A stretch of 64,000 nt of DNA from Corynebacterium sp. 74A (GCF_008930665.1 NZ_PQMG01000005.1:148614-212613); one strand, 5' to 3'; shown: positions 8,270 through 18,126, counted from the stretch's first letter. A program made the numbers and translations. The notes: generated by a model not told the origin, from the letters alone.

Positions 8270-9796
8270 ATGAATCGATTGGCACGGGCACTGACATGGC
8301 TCTGGGGAACTGCGTGGCCGCTCTATGGCGCCACTGTTCTCGGGTCGAACCTCTTGGGTGCCGTGGCCATCATGGCGTTCATCCACTACCTCATCCCGCT
8401 GCCTGAGGGCACGAACTTTGGCCAGTCGCGTTTCGACGTCGCCTCCATCGGCATCTTCTACGTGTTCTTCGCCATGATCGTGGGGGCCATCGCCACCTAC
8501 TACCTCTTCAAACCGGTGCTGATGTGGCAGCGCCACCCCGATGAACATGACCGCAATATGGTGCGCAATCTGGTGATGCGCATCCCCGTCTATCAGGCGA
8601 TTATTGCGGGCGTGGTGTGGCTGATCGGTATCGCGATTCTCACCATCGTCGCCAGTAGTGTCTCGGGGCGTTTCGCCGCGGTGATCTTCTTCGCTACCTT
8701 CCTTGGCGGCTCCGCGGTTGTGCTGCTCACCTATTTCGAGGCGCAGCGCCTTGTGCGTCCCGTGGCCACCCAAGCTCTGGCTCGGCGCTTCGAAGATTCC
8801 ACCCTCGAGCCGCCCGTGTCGCATCGCATGCGGCTGACGTGGCTGGCCACCACCGCCATGCCCATCGTCGGCATCATCTTGCTGCTCACCGGGCAGTCGG
8901 TGGGATATTTCACCACCGAGCCCGCCGACATTCTGCCCGCTATTCTGGCGCTCTGTGTGGTGGCGCTCATCACCGGGCTGCTCGCGACCACCCTGCTGAT
9001 CATGAGCGTGGTGGATCCCATCATGGAGCTGCAAGACGCCATCAACCGGGTGCGGCGCGGCGAGAAGGACGTGGCCGTGGACATCTACGACGGCTCCGAG
9101 GTGGGTGTGCTCCAAGCCGGTTTCAATGAAATGATGCGCGGGCTGCGCGAGCGCCAGCGGGTGCGCGATATCTTCGGCCGCTATGTCGGCGCCGAGGTGG
9201 CCAGCCGCGCCCTCGAGGAACGGCCCACCTTGGGCGGCGAGGACCGCAAGGTGGCGGTGCTCTTCGTGGACGTTATTGGCTCCACCACCTTCGCCGTGCA
9301 CCACACCCCCGAGCAAGTGGTCACCGTGCTCAATGAGTTTTTCGAGCACGTGGTGGAATCGGTGCATGAGCACCGCGGCATCATCAATAAGTTCCAGGGA
9401 GACGCCGCCCTCGCCGTGTTTGGGGCGCCGGTATCGCTATCTGATTCCACCGGTGCCGCCCTAGCCACGGCCCGCGATCTGCAGCGCCGCCTCAAGGACA
9501 GCCAGCTGGAATGCGGTATCGGTGTCGCAACCGGCCACGTGGTGGCCGGGCATATCGGCGGCCATGACCGCTTCGAATACACCGTGATTGGTGATGCGGT
9601 AAACCAGGCCGCCCGCCTCACCGAACTCGCCAAGGACACCCCTGGCAAGACCCTGACCTCTGCCTCCACGCTGCGCGACGCCAACGAGGCCGAGCAGGCC
9701 CGCTGGACCGTGTTGAAGTCTGTGGAGCTGCGCGGGCGCCAAGCGATGACGCAATTGGCGCGCCCCATCCGCCCCACCTTGGCGGAGCGTTCCTAA
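8270..9796 (+). CDS. cyaB: Membrane-bound class III adenylate cyclase with HAMP domain
   Basis: 508 residues. About six transmembrane segments fill the first 245 residues, followed by a HAMP linker (VVDPIMELQDAINRVRRGEKD) and a class III cyclase domain from about 320. The first metal-binding Asp is in VLFVDVIGST, and the second half carries GVATGHVVAGHIGG and EYTVIGDAVNQAARL. It makes cyclic AMP from ATP at the membrane and would feed GlxR, the cAMP-dependent regulator encoded 20 kb away. The layout matches Rv3645 of M. tuberculosis and the single corynebacterial membrane cyclase. The stop overlaps that of the converging Nudix gene by four bases. Confidence 0.92.
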   Translation: MNRLARALTWLWGTAWPLYGATVLGSNLLGAVAIMAFIHYLIPLPEGTNFGQSRFDVASIGIFYVFFAMIVGAIATYYLFKPVLMWQRHPDEHDRNMVRNLVMRIPVYQAIIAGVVWLIGIAILTIVASSVSGRFAAVIFFATFLGGSAVVLLTYFEAQRLVRPVATQALARRFEDSTLEPPVSHRMRLTWLATTAMPIVGIILLLTGQSVGYFTTEPADILPAILALCVVALITGLLATTLLIMSVVDPIMELQDAINRVRRGEKDVAVDIYDGSEVGVLQAGFNEMMRGLRERQRVRDIFGRYVGAEVASRALEERPTLGGEDRKVAVLFVDVIGSTTFAVHHTPEQVVTVLNEFFEHVVESVHEHRGIINKFQGDAALAVFGAPVSLSDSTGAALATARDLQRRLKDSQLECGIGVATGHVVAGHIGGHDRFEYTVIGDAVNQAARLTELAKDTPGKTLTSASTLRDANEAEQARWTVLKSVELRGRQAMTQLARPIRPTLAERS

Positions 9797-10215
9797 GTGC
9801 CGAGGCGCGGCAGAATCTCCCGCACCATCAGTGGGGCGCACTCCACGCCATAGTCGGATAGCCGGTGCGGATCCATCCACAGCAGCTCCTCGATCTCAGC
9901 GGCGGGCGCGATGGCCGCGGCCTCGGCCGCGCTGAGCAGACGGGTGCACACAAAGACATCCGCTGAGACCACCCAGCCCGCCTCATTGGCGGCTGGGGCC
10001 TCGAAATACCCGAGCGAGTCCAGTTCCTCCGGCGTGAGCACGAGCCCGATCTCTTCGCGCAATTCCCGAATGCCGGTGTCTTTGGGACTTTCGCCCGGTT
10101 CCGGTTTCCCGCCGGGCTGCATGAACCGGGTGGTGCCGCGCTTACGCACGGCGAGCACGTGGCCGTGTTCATCCCGCACCACCACGGCTGTCACCCGCAC
10201 CACGCCTGTAGCCAT
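9793..10215 (-). CDS. Nudix hydrolase (MutT-like)
   Basis: 140 residues with a complete Nudix box (GKPEPGESPKDTGIRELREEIGL at about 36-58), including the REUXEE catalytic helix. The strand MQPGGKPE before it is typical of the fold. It hydrolyses nucleoside diphosphates linked to another moiety; the substrate is not readable. The start overlaps the topA stop (TAATG), so it is translationally coupled to topA, and its stop overlaps that of cyaB on the other strand. Confidence 0.88.
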   Translation of the reverse strand: MATGVVRVTAVVVRDEHGHVLAVRKRGTTRFMQPGGKPEPGESPKDTGIRELREEIGLVLTPEELDSLGYFEAPAANEAGWVVSADVFVCTRLLSAAEAAAIAPAAEIEELLWMDPHRLSDYGVECAPLMVREILPRLGT

Positions 10216-13190
10216 TACTTCGCCGAACGCCGCCGCGATCCGGCCTTCACCACGTTCTTGGTGGTGCGCTTCACCGACTTCTTGCTGCTTTTCTTCGTGG
10301 CTTTCTTGCTGGCTTTCTTGCTCGCCTTCTTCCGCGACTTCTTAGCGGACTTCGAGGCCTTGGGGTTCTCCGCCTCTTTCGCGCGCCGCTCAGAGAGCAG
10401 CTCGCAGGCGCGAGCATCCGTCATGGTTTCTGGGGTATCGCCCTTGCGCAGCGAGGCATTGGTGGTGCCATCGGTGACATAGGGGCCGAAACGGCCGTCC
10501 TTGACGGACATGGGCTTGCCCGAGACATCGTTATCGCCCAGCTGCTTCAGCGGCGGCTTGGCGGCGGCCCGGCCACGGCGCTTCGGCTCGGCGTAGATGC
10601 GGCGCGCCTCCTCGAGGGTGATGCTGAAGATTTGCTCTTCATCGCCCAGCGAACGGGAGTCATTCCCCTTCTTCAGGTAGGGGCCATAGCGGCCATTTTG
10701 GGCGGTGATGAGCTCATTATCGGCCGGGTCCACGCCCACTTCGCGCGGCAGGGACAGCAGCTTCAGGGCTTCGTCGAGGGTCACCGTGGCCGGCTCCATC
10801 GAGCTAAACAGCGAGGCCGTGCCGGGCTTGAGGCGCTCGTCGATGATCTCGCGGACCCGCTTTTCCTTCTGCTTCGCCGCAGTCTTGGTCTCCCAATTCT
10901 TGGCGCGCTTGCCCTCCTTGGCGCGCTCGGCGTCCTCGGCCGCGCGCTCCTCGGCGATGATCTGCTCCGCCACCTCGAGGATGTGGCTTTCCTCATCGTT
11001 GGTCACCAGCTCCGTCACATAGGGCCCATAGCGGCCCTCCTTGGCCACCACCATGCGACCATTCTCTGGGTTACGGCCCAGCTCACGGCCGCCCTGGGGG
11101 GTGGCGAAGAGCTTTTCCGCTGCCTCGAGAGTGATCTCATCGGGGGTGGTGGAATCCGGCAGGTTCGCCCGCTGATATTCGGGGCTGCCATCCGATTGGG
11201 TGCCAACAACGCGCTCCAGATAGGGGCCATAGCGGCCCACGCGCACCACGATGGGGCGCCCCTGCTCGTCATCAAAGAGGGTCAGGGAATTAACGGAGCG
11301 GGCGTCGATGCTCTCCAGGTTGTCGTCGATAAGCGACTTCAGCCCACCGGAACGCGCGATCGACTCCGCCGTGTTCTCAGATGCGGCCTTGTTGCCAAAG
11401 TAGAAATCGCTCAGCCAGTGGTGACCATCCTCATTACCCACGGCGATATCGTCGAGCTCATCCTCCATGGAGGAGGTGAAATCATAATCCACCAATGCCG
11501 AGAAGTTGGACTCCATCAGCCCCACGACGGCAAAGGCCACCCACGAGGGCACAAGCGCATTGCCGCGGGGGAAGACATAGCCGCGATCCTGAATGGTCTT
11601 GATAATCGAGGCATAGGTGGACGGGCGACCAATACCGAGGTCTTCCATCTTCTTCACCAAGCTCGCCTCGGTGTAGCGAGCCGGAGGATTGGTGGCATGG
11701 CTTTCCGCATGCACGTCCTTGGTGCGCAGCTCATCACCGGAGCTGAGACGCGGCAAACGCTTCTCGGCATTATCGGCAACATTGCGACCATCGGCGAGAC
11801 GCGAGGTCTCTACATAGGCCTTCAAAAAGCCGGGGAAGGTGATCGAGCGACCGGTGGCGGAGAACTCCACCTCTTGGTCCCCGGACGACAACTGGGCGGT
11901 GCCCGCGATGCTCACCTTCATGGAGGTGCCCTTGGCATCCGCCATCTGGGAGGCCACGGTGCGCTGCCAAATCAGCTCATAAAGCTTGAACTCCTCGGCA
12001 TCCAGCTGGCCCGACAGGGAAGCCGGGGTGGCAAAAGACTCGCCGGCGGGGCGGATCGCCTCGTGTGCCTCCTGGGAGTTCTTCACCTTGCGGGAGTACT
12101 GGCGCGGGCTGGAGGGCACATAGCTCTCGCCATAGAGTTCCCGGGCCTGCACCCGAGCAGCCTCCTGGCCGGCACGCGACAGCGTGGTGGAGTCGGTACG
12201 CATATAGGTGATATGACCGTTTTCGTAGAGGCGCTGCGCGATGCGCATCGTCCGCTCCGAGGTGTAATGCAGCTTGCGCCCAGCCTCCTGTTGCAGCGTA
12301 GAGGTCATAAACGGCGGATAGGGCTTGCGGGTATAGGGCTTTTCCTCCACCGCGCTAACCCGCAGGGGCTGGCCCTTCAGGCCCTCCTCGAGGGCCTCGG
12401 CGGTGGACTTATCCACCACCACAACATCATCCGGCTTACGCAGCGCGCCAGCATCGTTGAAGTCGCGGCCCTGGGCGATGCGCTTGCCCTCCACCCCGGT
12501 GAGCTTCGCCTGGAAATCACGCGGCTCATCGGCCTTCGCGTGCTGCGCGGCCACCTCCGCCACCAGATCCCAGTACTCGGCCGAAACAAAGGCCATGCGC
12601 TCGCGCTCGCGCTCAACGATCACGCGGGTGGCCACCGACTGCACGCGGCCTGCGGACAGCCGCGGCATCACCTTCTTCCACAGCACCGGCGAAATCTCGT
12701 AGCCATAGAGGCGGTCGAGGATACGGCGGGTCTCTTGGGCGTCCACCAGATTCATGTCCAACTCGCGGGTATTTTCCGCGGCGGCCAGAATGGCGGGCTT
12801 GGTGATCTCATTGAACACCATACGGCGCACGGGGATTTTTGGCTTCAGCACCTCGAGCAGATGCCACGCGATGGCCTCGCCCTCGCGGTCGGGGTCTGTG
12901 GCCAAGTAGAGCTCGTCTACCTGCTTCAGCTTCTTTTTAAGGTCGGCGACCTTTTTCTTCTTATCGGGGCTCACCAAATAGAGCGGGGCGAACTCGTTGT
13001 TCACATCCACGCCCAGCCGAGCCCACGACTCCTTCTTGTATTTCGCGGGGATGTCCGCAGCACCACGCGGGAGGTCACGAATGTGCCCCACCGATGCTTC
13101 GACGATGTAATCATCGCCCAAATACGGCTGGATCTTCCTCGCCTTGGTCGCCGACTCGACAATCACTAGGCGCTTCGTTCCTTCAGCCAC
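10215..13190 (-). CDS. topA: DNA topoisomerase I
   Basis: 991 residues. It opens with the TOPRIM segment LVIVESATKARKIQPYLG and the acidic DPDREGEAIAWHL motif; the active-site tyrosine is in GHITYMRTDSTTLSRA near residue 330. The C-terminal part has several zinc-free repeats with RYGPYL/RFGPYV motifs and no cysteine clusters, as in mycobacterial TopA. The last 50 residues are a Lys/Ser/Ala-rich tail (KKASKKASKKATKKSS), the basic tail known to aid processivity in actinobacterial enzymes. It relaxes negative supercoils. It leads a unit with the Nudix gene. Confidence 0.97.
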   Translation of the reverse strand: MAEGTKRLVIVESATKARKIQPYLGDDYIVEASVGHIRDLPRGAADIPAKYKKESWARLGVDVNNEFAPLYLVSPDKKKKVADLKKKLKQVDELYLATDPDREGEAIAWHLLEVLKPKIPVRRMVFNEITKPAILAAAENTRELDMNLVDAQETRRILDRLYGYEISPVLWKKVMPRLSAGRVQSVATRVIVERERERMAFVSAEYWDLVAEVAAQHAKADEPRDFQAKLTGVEGKRIAQGRDFNDAGALRKPDDVVVVDKSTAEALEEGLKGQPLRVSAVEEKPYTRKPYPPFMTSTLQQEAGRKLHYTSERTMRIAQRLYENGHITYMRTDSTTLSRAGQEAARVQARELYGESYVPSSPRQYSRKVKNSQEAHEAIRPAGESFATPASLSGQLDAEEFKLYELIWQRTVASQMADAKGTSMKVSIAGTAQLSSGDQEVEFSATGRSITFPGFLKAYVETSRLADGRNVADNAEKRLPRLSSGDELRTKDVHAESHATNPPARYTEASLVKKMEDLGIGRPSTYASIIKTIQDRGYVFPRGNALVPSWVAFAVVGLMESNFSALVDYDFTSSMEDELDDIAVGNEDGHHWLSDFYFGNKAASENTAESIARSGGLKSLIDDNLESIDARSVNSLTLFDDEQGRPIVVRVGRYGPYLERVVGTQSDGSPEYQRANLPDSTTPDEITLEAAEKLFATPQGGRELGRNPENGRMVVAKEGRYGPYVTELVTNDEESHILEVAEQIIAEERAAEDAERAKEGKRAKNWETKTAAKQKEKRVREIIDERLKPGTASLFSSMEPATVTLDEALKLLSLPREVGVDPADNELITAQNGRYGPYLKKGNDSRSLGDEEQIFSITLEEARRIYAEPKRRGRAAAKPPLKQLGDNDVSGKPMSVKDGRFGPYVTDGTTNASLRKGDTPETMTDARACELLSERRAKEAENPKASKSAKKSRKKASKKASKKATKKSSKKSVKRTTKNVVKAGSRRRSAK

Positions 13191-13602
13191 GGTTACCTTT
13201 CCTCGCGTGGTGCAGCCACGGTGCCGTCTAGCGGTACTCGCGGCTGCTGCTCACGTGTATTGGAGCTATCTCAAGATGGTTAGTGAGGTGGGCGGTGCTG
13301 CGCATGTAGCGGTCACTCCATGCCGCGGGCGCGTCTAGGACGCTCGCGCTACCGCACGATCCGACCACGATGAACACTAGTCACATTCCACGCGTCACCG
13401 CGCAGACACATCTGCACCAGTACCCATCTTCTTTATCTGTGGTCATTTAGCGTACACAGTAATATATGGGTCTTCCACGGTGCTATCTGGGGTACCAGCA
13501 ACGGGGGACGCCATGCACTGGCACAAGCGCAGCACAGCCGGCGATCGCGCGAGCACTCCGGCAACGGCGCCTGCTCCTGCACATGCCCTGCACGCACCAC
13601 AA
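13191..13602. other. Intergenic region between topA and the cspA terminator
   Basis: About 410 bases with no convincing gene on either strand; short open frames lack ribosome sites and known motifs. The right part of topA's upstream region must hold its promoter. An AT-rich spot (CAGTAATATATGGG near 13456-13469) could be a rightward -10 element, but nothing obvious follows it. Confidence 0.4.
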
Positions 13603-13629
13603 AAGCCCAGCGCATTACACGCTGGGCTT
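13603..13629 (-). terminator. cspA terminator
   Basis: A perfect 10-bp stem (AAGCCCAGCG with CGCTGGGCTT, loop of 7). In the minus-strand direction it is followed by TTTTG. It lies 38 bases after the cspA stop. Confidence 0.88.
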
Positions 13630-13667
13630 CAAGCAGAATCGACCCGAGGGCCGATACGCCAGGAGGT

Positions 13668-13871
13668 TTAGAGGGCAGTCACTGCCTGGGCCTGCGGACC
13701 CTTAGCACCCTCGCCAATTTCGAACTCAACCTTTTGGTTCTCCTCGAGAGTGCGGAAACCGCCACCCTGAATCTCGGAGTAGTGGACGAAGACGTCTTCA
13801 GAGCCGTCCTCAGGGGCGATGAAACCAAAGCCCTTTTCCGCGTTGAACCATTTCACAGTTCCCTGTGCCAT
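13668..13871 (-). CDS. cspA: Cold shock protein
   Basis: 67 residues, the standard size. It begins [17 protein letters not shown] with RNP1 KGFGFI and carries RNP2 VFVHY and the acidic C-terminal half. It binds single-stranded RNA and DNA as an RNA chaperone. The ATG at 13871 is preferred over longer frames because the family starts there. A leader of unknown length lies upstream, and a perfect hairpin terminator follows. It sits between topA and the helicase gene, as Rv3648c does in M. tuberculosis. Confidence 0.95.
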   Translation of the reverse strand: MAQGTVKWFNAEKGFGFIAPEDGSEDVFVHYSEIQGGGFRTLEENQKVEFEIGEGAKGPQAQAVTAL

Positions 13872-14206
13872 AAAAACTAACTCAAATCTTTTTCTTGAAG
13901 TGCGATACGACCTAGCTCCTATTGCACGAGCCATGCCGGGAGGGCGTCTTATTCACCGGATTGTTCACAACGTGGTGTGGCGCTCTATGTGGCGCTTACA
14001 AACTCTTCGATTCCTCTGTGTGCCCACTTAGTGGGCTGGTCACATCTGATGCTGTGCAGCTATCAGAAAACGTCCGACCGAGTCCCAGTGTGTCATGTTT
14101 TTCAGCAAAGGGATAGTCTATATTTGAAAAATACTGCCTTTCCGCAGCTCAACGCGCTAATACTATTTTTTATAAGCACACAAAACCAACAGAAAGTGGC
14201 GCAGTT
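13872..14206. other. Divergent regulatory region between cspA and helicase
   Basis: 335 bases, more AT-rich than the surroundings (for example 14110-14180). It must hold the cspA promoter with its leader on the minus strand and the helicase promoter on the plus strand; AATACTATTTTTTATAA near 14158-14174 offers -10-like sequence for the latter. No open frame or stable hairpin stood out. Confidence 0.4.
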
Positions 14207-16543
14207 ATGTCCTCTTTTGGTGCCGAACTCACCACCATCATCAGCACTGCGCTCCCCACCGCCACGCCCACGTTCATCGGTACCCGCCCGAGCCGGCCCG
14301 CCGCCTACCAAGACTGGCCCGACTGGGTGCTGCCACAGCTGCGCACCCACCTCGAACACAAGGGCATCACCCGCCCCTATGCCCACCAGGTGGAATGCGC
14401 CGAAGCGGTCCATGCCGGCCGCGACACCATCATCTCCACCGGCACCTCCTCGGGTAAATCCCTCGGCTACCTGCTGCCCATCCTTAGCGCCCTCGCCGCC
14501 GATGATCGCGCCTGCGCGCTCTACATCACCCCCACCAAGGCCCTGGGCAATGACCAACTCCACACCGTAGCGCGGCTGTGCTCCACCATTTCTGCGCTTC
14601 ACGACGTCGCCCCGCACCCCTATGACGGCGACACCCCCGTCGACGCGCGCCGCCCCATCCGCGACGCCTCTCGCTTCGTGTTTAGCACCCCGGATATGCT
14701 GCACGCCTCCATCCTGGCCGCCCACGGCTCCTGGACGCGGCTGCTGCGCAACCTGCGCTATGTGGTGATCGACGAGGCCCACGTCTATCGCGGTATGTTC
14801 GGCGCCCACGTGGCGCTAGTCCTGCGACGGCTACGCCGGCTCTGCGCCCACTACGGCGGGCACCCCACCTTCGTGCTGGCCTCGGCCACCTCCCGCGACC
14901 CAGCGGCACACGCCAGCAGGCTCATCGATGTCCCCGACTTCGATATCACCAGCGTGGAGCGCGATAGCGCGCCTGCCGGCGAGCAGACCATCATGCTCCT
15001 CGAGCCCTCCCTTCTCCCGAGCGCGGACGAGCGGCAGCCGCCCCAGCGGCGAGCCGCCAGTACCGAGGCCGCCGATGTGATGGCGCTACTGCTCGCCGAA
15101 GGTGCTCGCACGCTCACCTTTGTGCGCTCCCGCCACACCGCGGAAACCGTGGCGCTACGCTGCGCCGAAGAGCTCATTCACGCCGGTCACCGCGACTATG
15201 CCCGCCGGATTGCCAGCTATCGCGCCGGCTATACCCGCGAGGATCGCCACGCCCTCGAACGGGCCTTGGACGAGGGGGAGCTGCTGGGCGTGGCCACCAC
15301 CAATGCCCTCGAGCTGGGCATCGATATCGGAGGTATTGATGCGGTGGTCTCTGCCGGCTTTCCCGGCACCGTGGCCTCGATGTGGCAGCAGGCCGGCCGC
15401 GCAGGGCGCCGCGGCCAAGGCTCGCTCTATGTGCTGGTCGCCCGCAGCGACCCCATGGACACCTACCTCATCCGTCACCCCGAGGCCCTGCTCGAGCGCC
15501 CCTTGGAAGAACACGTCTTTGATCCCACCAACCCCTATGTGGTGAGCGAACATGTGCTCTGCGCGGCCGCGGAAAAGCCGCTGAATCTCGCGGATATCGA
15601 CGCCCTGGGCGCGGGGCAGGTCCTTCCTCAGCTGGTAGAGGATCAGCTGCTGCGCCACCGCCATGGCCGCTACTACCCCGCCGACCCACGGCAGGTAGAC
15701 ACCATTCACAGCCAGGTGGCACTGCGTGGCAACGACGGCGGTGAGGTGCTCATCGTCGATTCCACCGACGGCCGCATGCTCGGCACCGTGGACCCCGCAC
15801 GTGCCCAAGCCCAGGTCTTTCCTGGCGCGGTGTATCTGCACCAAGGAGAAAGCTTCGTGGTGGATGAGCTCGATGTGGCCGAGAATCTCGCCCTCGTCCA
15901 CCCCGAACAACCCCCGTACTCCACCTTTTCCCGCAGCTCCACCACCCTGCGGATCCTTGCCGCACCAGAGGAGGAGGCGCTGGTGAATTATGCGCCTGGG
16001 CTCTGGGTGGCCAACCTCGAGGTGGAGGTAACGAAGCAGGTGGTGGGCTATGTGAAGCGCTATACCAACGGCCAACCGCTGGAGGAGATTCCGCTGGAGA
16101 TGTCTCCCCAGGTGCTGCGCACCCGCGCCGTGTCCTACACCCTCGATCCCGCGATCCTTCAGCAACTGAATGTTTCCGCGGCAGAGGCGCCCGGGGCATT
16201 GCACGCGGCCGAGCACGCGGCCATCGGCATTCTGCCGCTTCTGGCCACCTGCGATCGCTGGGATATCGGTGGGGTATCCACGATGGAGCATCCCGATACC
16301 GGGCTTCCCACGGTATTTGTCTATGACGGCCACGAGGGCGGTGCGGGCTTCGCTGACACCGGCTTTCGCCGTTTCCCCGAATGGATCAGCGCCACCTTTG
16401 AGGCGGTCCGCTCCTGCCCCTGCGCCGAGGGCTGCCCCTCGTGTGTGCAGTCGCCCAAGTGCGGCAATGGCAACCAACCGCTAGATAAGGATGCAGCCAT
16501 CGCCGTATTGGGGGCGTTGGTGAGCATGACCGGCGCCGCCTAG
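14207..16543 (+). CDS. DEAD/DEAH-box helicase with C-terminal DUF1998 (MrfA/YprA-like)
   Basis: 778 residues. RecA-like domain 1 has the P-loop STGTSSGKSLGYLLP, then TPTKALGNDQL and the DEAH box VIDEAHVYRGMFG and SATSRDP. Domain 2 has TFVRSRHTAE, ATTNALELGIDIG and QQAGRAGRRG. The C-terminus carries the DUF1998 four-cysteine zinc site (CPCAEGCPSCVQSPKCGNGN). Members are 3'-5' DNA helicases; B. subtilis MrfA works in mitomycin repair. M. tuberculosis Rv3649 is the positional equivalent, next to cspA and the Tad genes that follow on the other strand. Confidence 0.93.
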   Translation: MSSFGAELTTIISTALPTATPTFIGTRPSRPAAYQDWPDWVLPQLRTHLEHKGITRPYAHQVECAEAVHAGRDTIISTGTSSGKSLGYLLPILSALAADDRACALYITPTKALGNDQLHTVARLCSTISALHDVAPHPYDGDTPVDARRPIRDASRFVFSTPDMLHASILAAHGSWTRLLRNLRYVVIDEAHVYRGMFGAHVALVLRRLRRLCAHYGGHPTFVLASATSRDPAAHASRLIDVPDFDITSVERDSAPAGEQTIMLLEPSLLPSADERQPPQRRAASTEAADVMALLLAEGARTLTFVRSRHTAETVALRCAEELIHAGHRDYARRIASYRAGYTREDRHALERALDEGELLGVATTNALELGIDIGGIDAVVSAGFPGTVASMWQQAGRAGRRGQGSLYVLVARSDPMDTYLIRHPEALLERPLEEHVFDPTNPYVVSEHVLCAAAEKPLNLADIDALGAGQVLPQLVEDQLLRHRHGRYYPADPRQVDTIHSQVALRGNDGGEVLIVDSTDGRMLGTVDPARAQAQVFPGAVYLHQGESFVVDELDVAENLALVHPEQPPYSTFSRSSTTLRILAAPEEEALVNYAPGLWVANLEVEVTKQVVGYVKRYTNGQPLEEIPLEMSPQVLRTRAVSYTLDPAILQQLNVSAAEAPGALHAAEHAAIGILPLLATCDRWDIGGVSTMEHPDTGLPTVFVYDGHEGGAGFADTGFRRFPEWISATFEAVRSCPCAEGCPSCVQSPKCGNGNQPLDKDAAIAVLGALVSMTGAA

Positions 16544-16697
16544 CAGCGCCCGCCGCCTCCGATAGCGCTGCGGCACGATCGCCCGTGTACTCGCAAGCGT
16601 CGGCCACACTCTCCAAACGCGGCGAACCATCACCAGCCACGGGAGCACGGCGCTTCCCCACTACGTGGCCAGGCTCTAAGCGCATCGCCGCAGGTGA

Positions 16698-17012
16698 CTA
16701 AAGAGGCCCGGCGCGGGCCACGGCCTCTCGACCGCGCACGACAGTGTGCACCACGATGTCGGCGCCCTCCACTGCGCAGGAGCCGAGATCCGCGTTATTG
16801 CTTCGCGCCACTTCCCCCGCCACGCTGCACCCATCGTGGCCGTCGCTATGCGCATAGGCGCCCGCCACGGCCGCCATATCGGCAGCGAGCTGGGCGTGAT
16901 GCCGAGCGATGAGCAAGCTGCCCACGGTGGCCGTGCCCGCCAGGATGCTGCACAGCACGGCGATCATGGCCACCAGCAGGACAGTGGCGTAGCCGCGTTC
17001 ATCGCGCCACAT
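16698..17012 (-). CDS. TadE-like pilus-associated membrane protein (Rv3654c type)
   Basis: 104 residues. It opens WRDERGYATVLLVAMIAVL, the TadE/G-like N-terminus with a single membrane segment, then an AADMAAVAGAYAHS helix and a small domain with two cysteines (CSVAG, SCAVEG) that may form a disulfide outside the membrane. It is the last gene of the Tad/Flp operon and starts on the last base of the upstream stop (TGATG). In mycobacterial genomes this protein family is always found beside the helicase and the secretion ATPase. Probably a minor pilin or assembly factor. Confidence 0.8.
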   Translation of the reverse strand: MWRDERGYATVLLVAMIAVLCSILAGTATVGSLLIARHHAQLAADMAAVAGAYAHSDGHDGCSVAGEVARSNNADLGSCAVEGADIVVHTVVRGREAVARAGPL

Positions 17013-17362
17013 CAGCTATCCCCAGGTGCGTCGCCGGCGGTGTATTCCACCGGAAAGCGGGCCGTGGCATGCAGGGTGCCGAAAGGAGAGGGCATGGCCG
17101 CAGTGGCCTCCACGACGCCGTTGCTGGAGGTGATCTGCACGCTTCCTCGGGGAGGCATGAAACTCTCGCCGATAGCGGCAGCACGGGCCGCGGCCCCTGC
17201 GGTATCGATGGCCGCAAGATATGCCGCCACTGCCACGACGCCGCTGATCGTGAGGGCAAACACCACCACCATCGAGGCCAGCCCGAGGGCGGCCTCGATG
17301 GTGACGGAGCCGTCCTCCGCCGCGAGGAGCCGGCGGCTAGCTCGGGGAATTCGATAGCGCAT
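17012..17362 (-). CDS. TadE family pseudopilin-like protein (Rv3655c type)
   Basis: 116 residues from the ATG at 17362. A short basic leader ends in EDGSVTIEAALGLASMVVVF, a prepilin-like motif with the +5 Glu and a hydrophobic helix, as in TadE. The rest is a small extracellular domain. The start lies inside the 3' end of the flp-like gene (26-base overlap), so the genes are tightly coupled. TadE proteins are cleaved by a prepilin peptidase and help assemble Flp pili; no peptidase gene is in this window. Confidence 0.82.
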   Translation of the reverse strand: MRYRIPRASRRLLAAEDGSVTIEAALGLASMVVVFALTISGVVAVAAYLAAIDTAGAAARAAAIGESFMPPRGSVQITSSNGVVEATAAMPSPFGTLHATARFPVEYTAGDAPGDS

Positions 17363-17540
17363 CGGTGATGATGGATTCAATCGCGTCCGAGACCGCTCCG
17401 GAATTGATGACGAGGAATAACACCCCGGCAAGCGCGGCAGCCGCGAGGCTGCCCATGGCGTATTCGATGGTGCTCATCCCCTCCTCCTCGCGGTGGAGCT
17501 GGGAAAGTCGGACCTGGATGAGGTGATAGATGGTGTTCAT
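17337..17540 (-). CDS. Flp-type pilin, DUF4244
   Basis: 67 residues. A basic N-terminal stretch ends in EEEGMSTIEYAMGSLAAAALAGVLF: a class III prepilin cleavage site G|M with Glu at +5 and Tyr at +6, then one hydrophobic helix and a short polar tail. This is the major Flp/Tad pilin type of actinobacteria (Rv3656c equivalent). It would form the pilus fibre with the TadA/B/C machine encoded upstream. The ATG at 17540 has a GGAG site; a longer frame upstream lacks support. Confidence 0.85.
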   Translation of the reverse strand: MNTIYHLIQVRLSQLHREEEGMSTIEYAMGSLAAAALAGVLFLVINSGAVSDAIESIITDALSNSPS

Positions 17541-17571
17541 GATGATGACTCCTTTGAGTGGTGTTGTGGGT

Positions 17572-18120
17572 TTAAAACAGGGTGCTGGCGATATCAACGA
17601 TGATGGGAATGAGTCCCAGAATGAGAAAGGCCGGAAGGAAACACGCAGCGAGAGGGATGGCGATCACCACCCCGGCGCGCTCAGCGGCGGCGCGCTGGTT
17701 GTTTTCTGCTGTGTGCCGCACCGAGGCGGCGATCCTGTCGAGCCCGCTGGCAATAGAGGTTCCCCCGCGGCTGCTCAGCACCGCCAACTCGGCGACGGGA
17801 GCGAACACGGAGTGGTGCAGGAAGGGCTGCCAGGATTTCTCGGCGCTGCAACCCAGTCGGAGCAGGGCTGCCACGGTGTCCCATAGCTGCCGGTCTGCGG
17901 GCGCGGCCACGGTGGCCACGGCGCTCACGGCAGCGGCATGGGACATACCGCCGCTGATACAGGCCGCAAGAAGCTCAATGTCTGCGGCGCGATCCTGTGG
18001 CCTGACCACCGGGTCATCGCGGGGGCGGCGATTTCTCGAGCTGGGGTCAGTAGCCAGTCGGATGCGTGCTGTGGGCTGGGGATAGGCCAGCAGGGCGAGG
18101 GCGAGAAAGAGGATTGCCAT
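17572..18120 (-). CDS. Type II secretion F family protein (TadC-like)
   Basis: 182 residues. The T2SSF domain core is ELLAACISGGMSHAAAVSAVA, then RLGCSAEKSW and ELAVLSSRGGTSIASGLDRIA, with a C-terminal pair of membrane helices (VVIAIPLAACFLPAFLILGL). It starts six bases after the stop of the TadB-like gene. With TadB it forms the inner-membrane platform that the TadA ATPase drives. Shorter than proteobacterial TadC, as is usual in Corynebacteriales. Confidence 0.85.
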   Translation of the reverse strand: MAILFLALALLAYPQPTARIRLATDPSSRNRRPRDDPVVRPQDRAADIELLAACISGGMSHAAAVSAVATVAAPADRQLWDTVAALLRLGCSAEKSWQPFLHHSVFAPVAELAVLSSRGGTSIASGLDRIAASVRHTAENNQRAAAERAGVVIAIPLAACFLPAFLILGLIPIIVDIASTLF

Positions 18121-18126
18121 GGTGGT

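Noticed and set aside
10632..13169. A long open frame (845 codons) antisense to topA
   Set aside because: It arises from GC-rich codon third positions in topA, has no ribosome site and no domain. Similar antisense frames lie opposite mmsA, katA, the MMPL gene and the FtsX gene.
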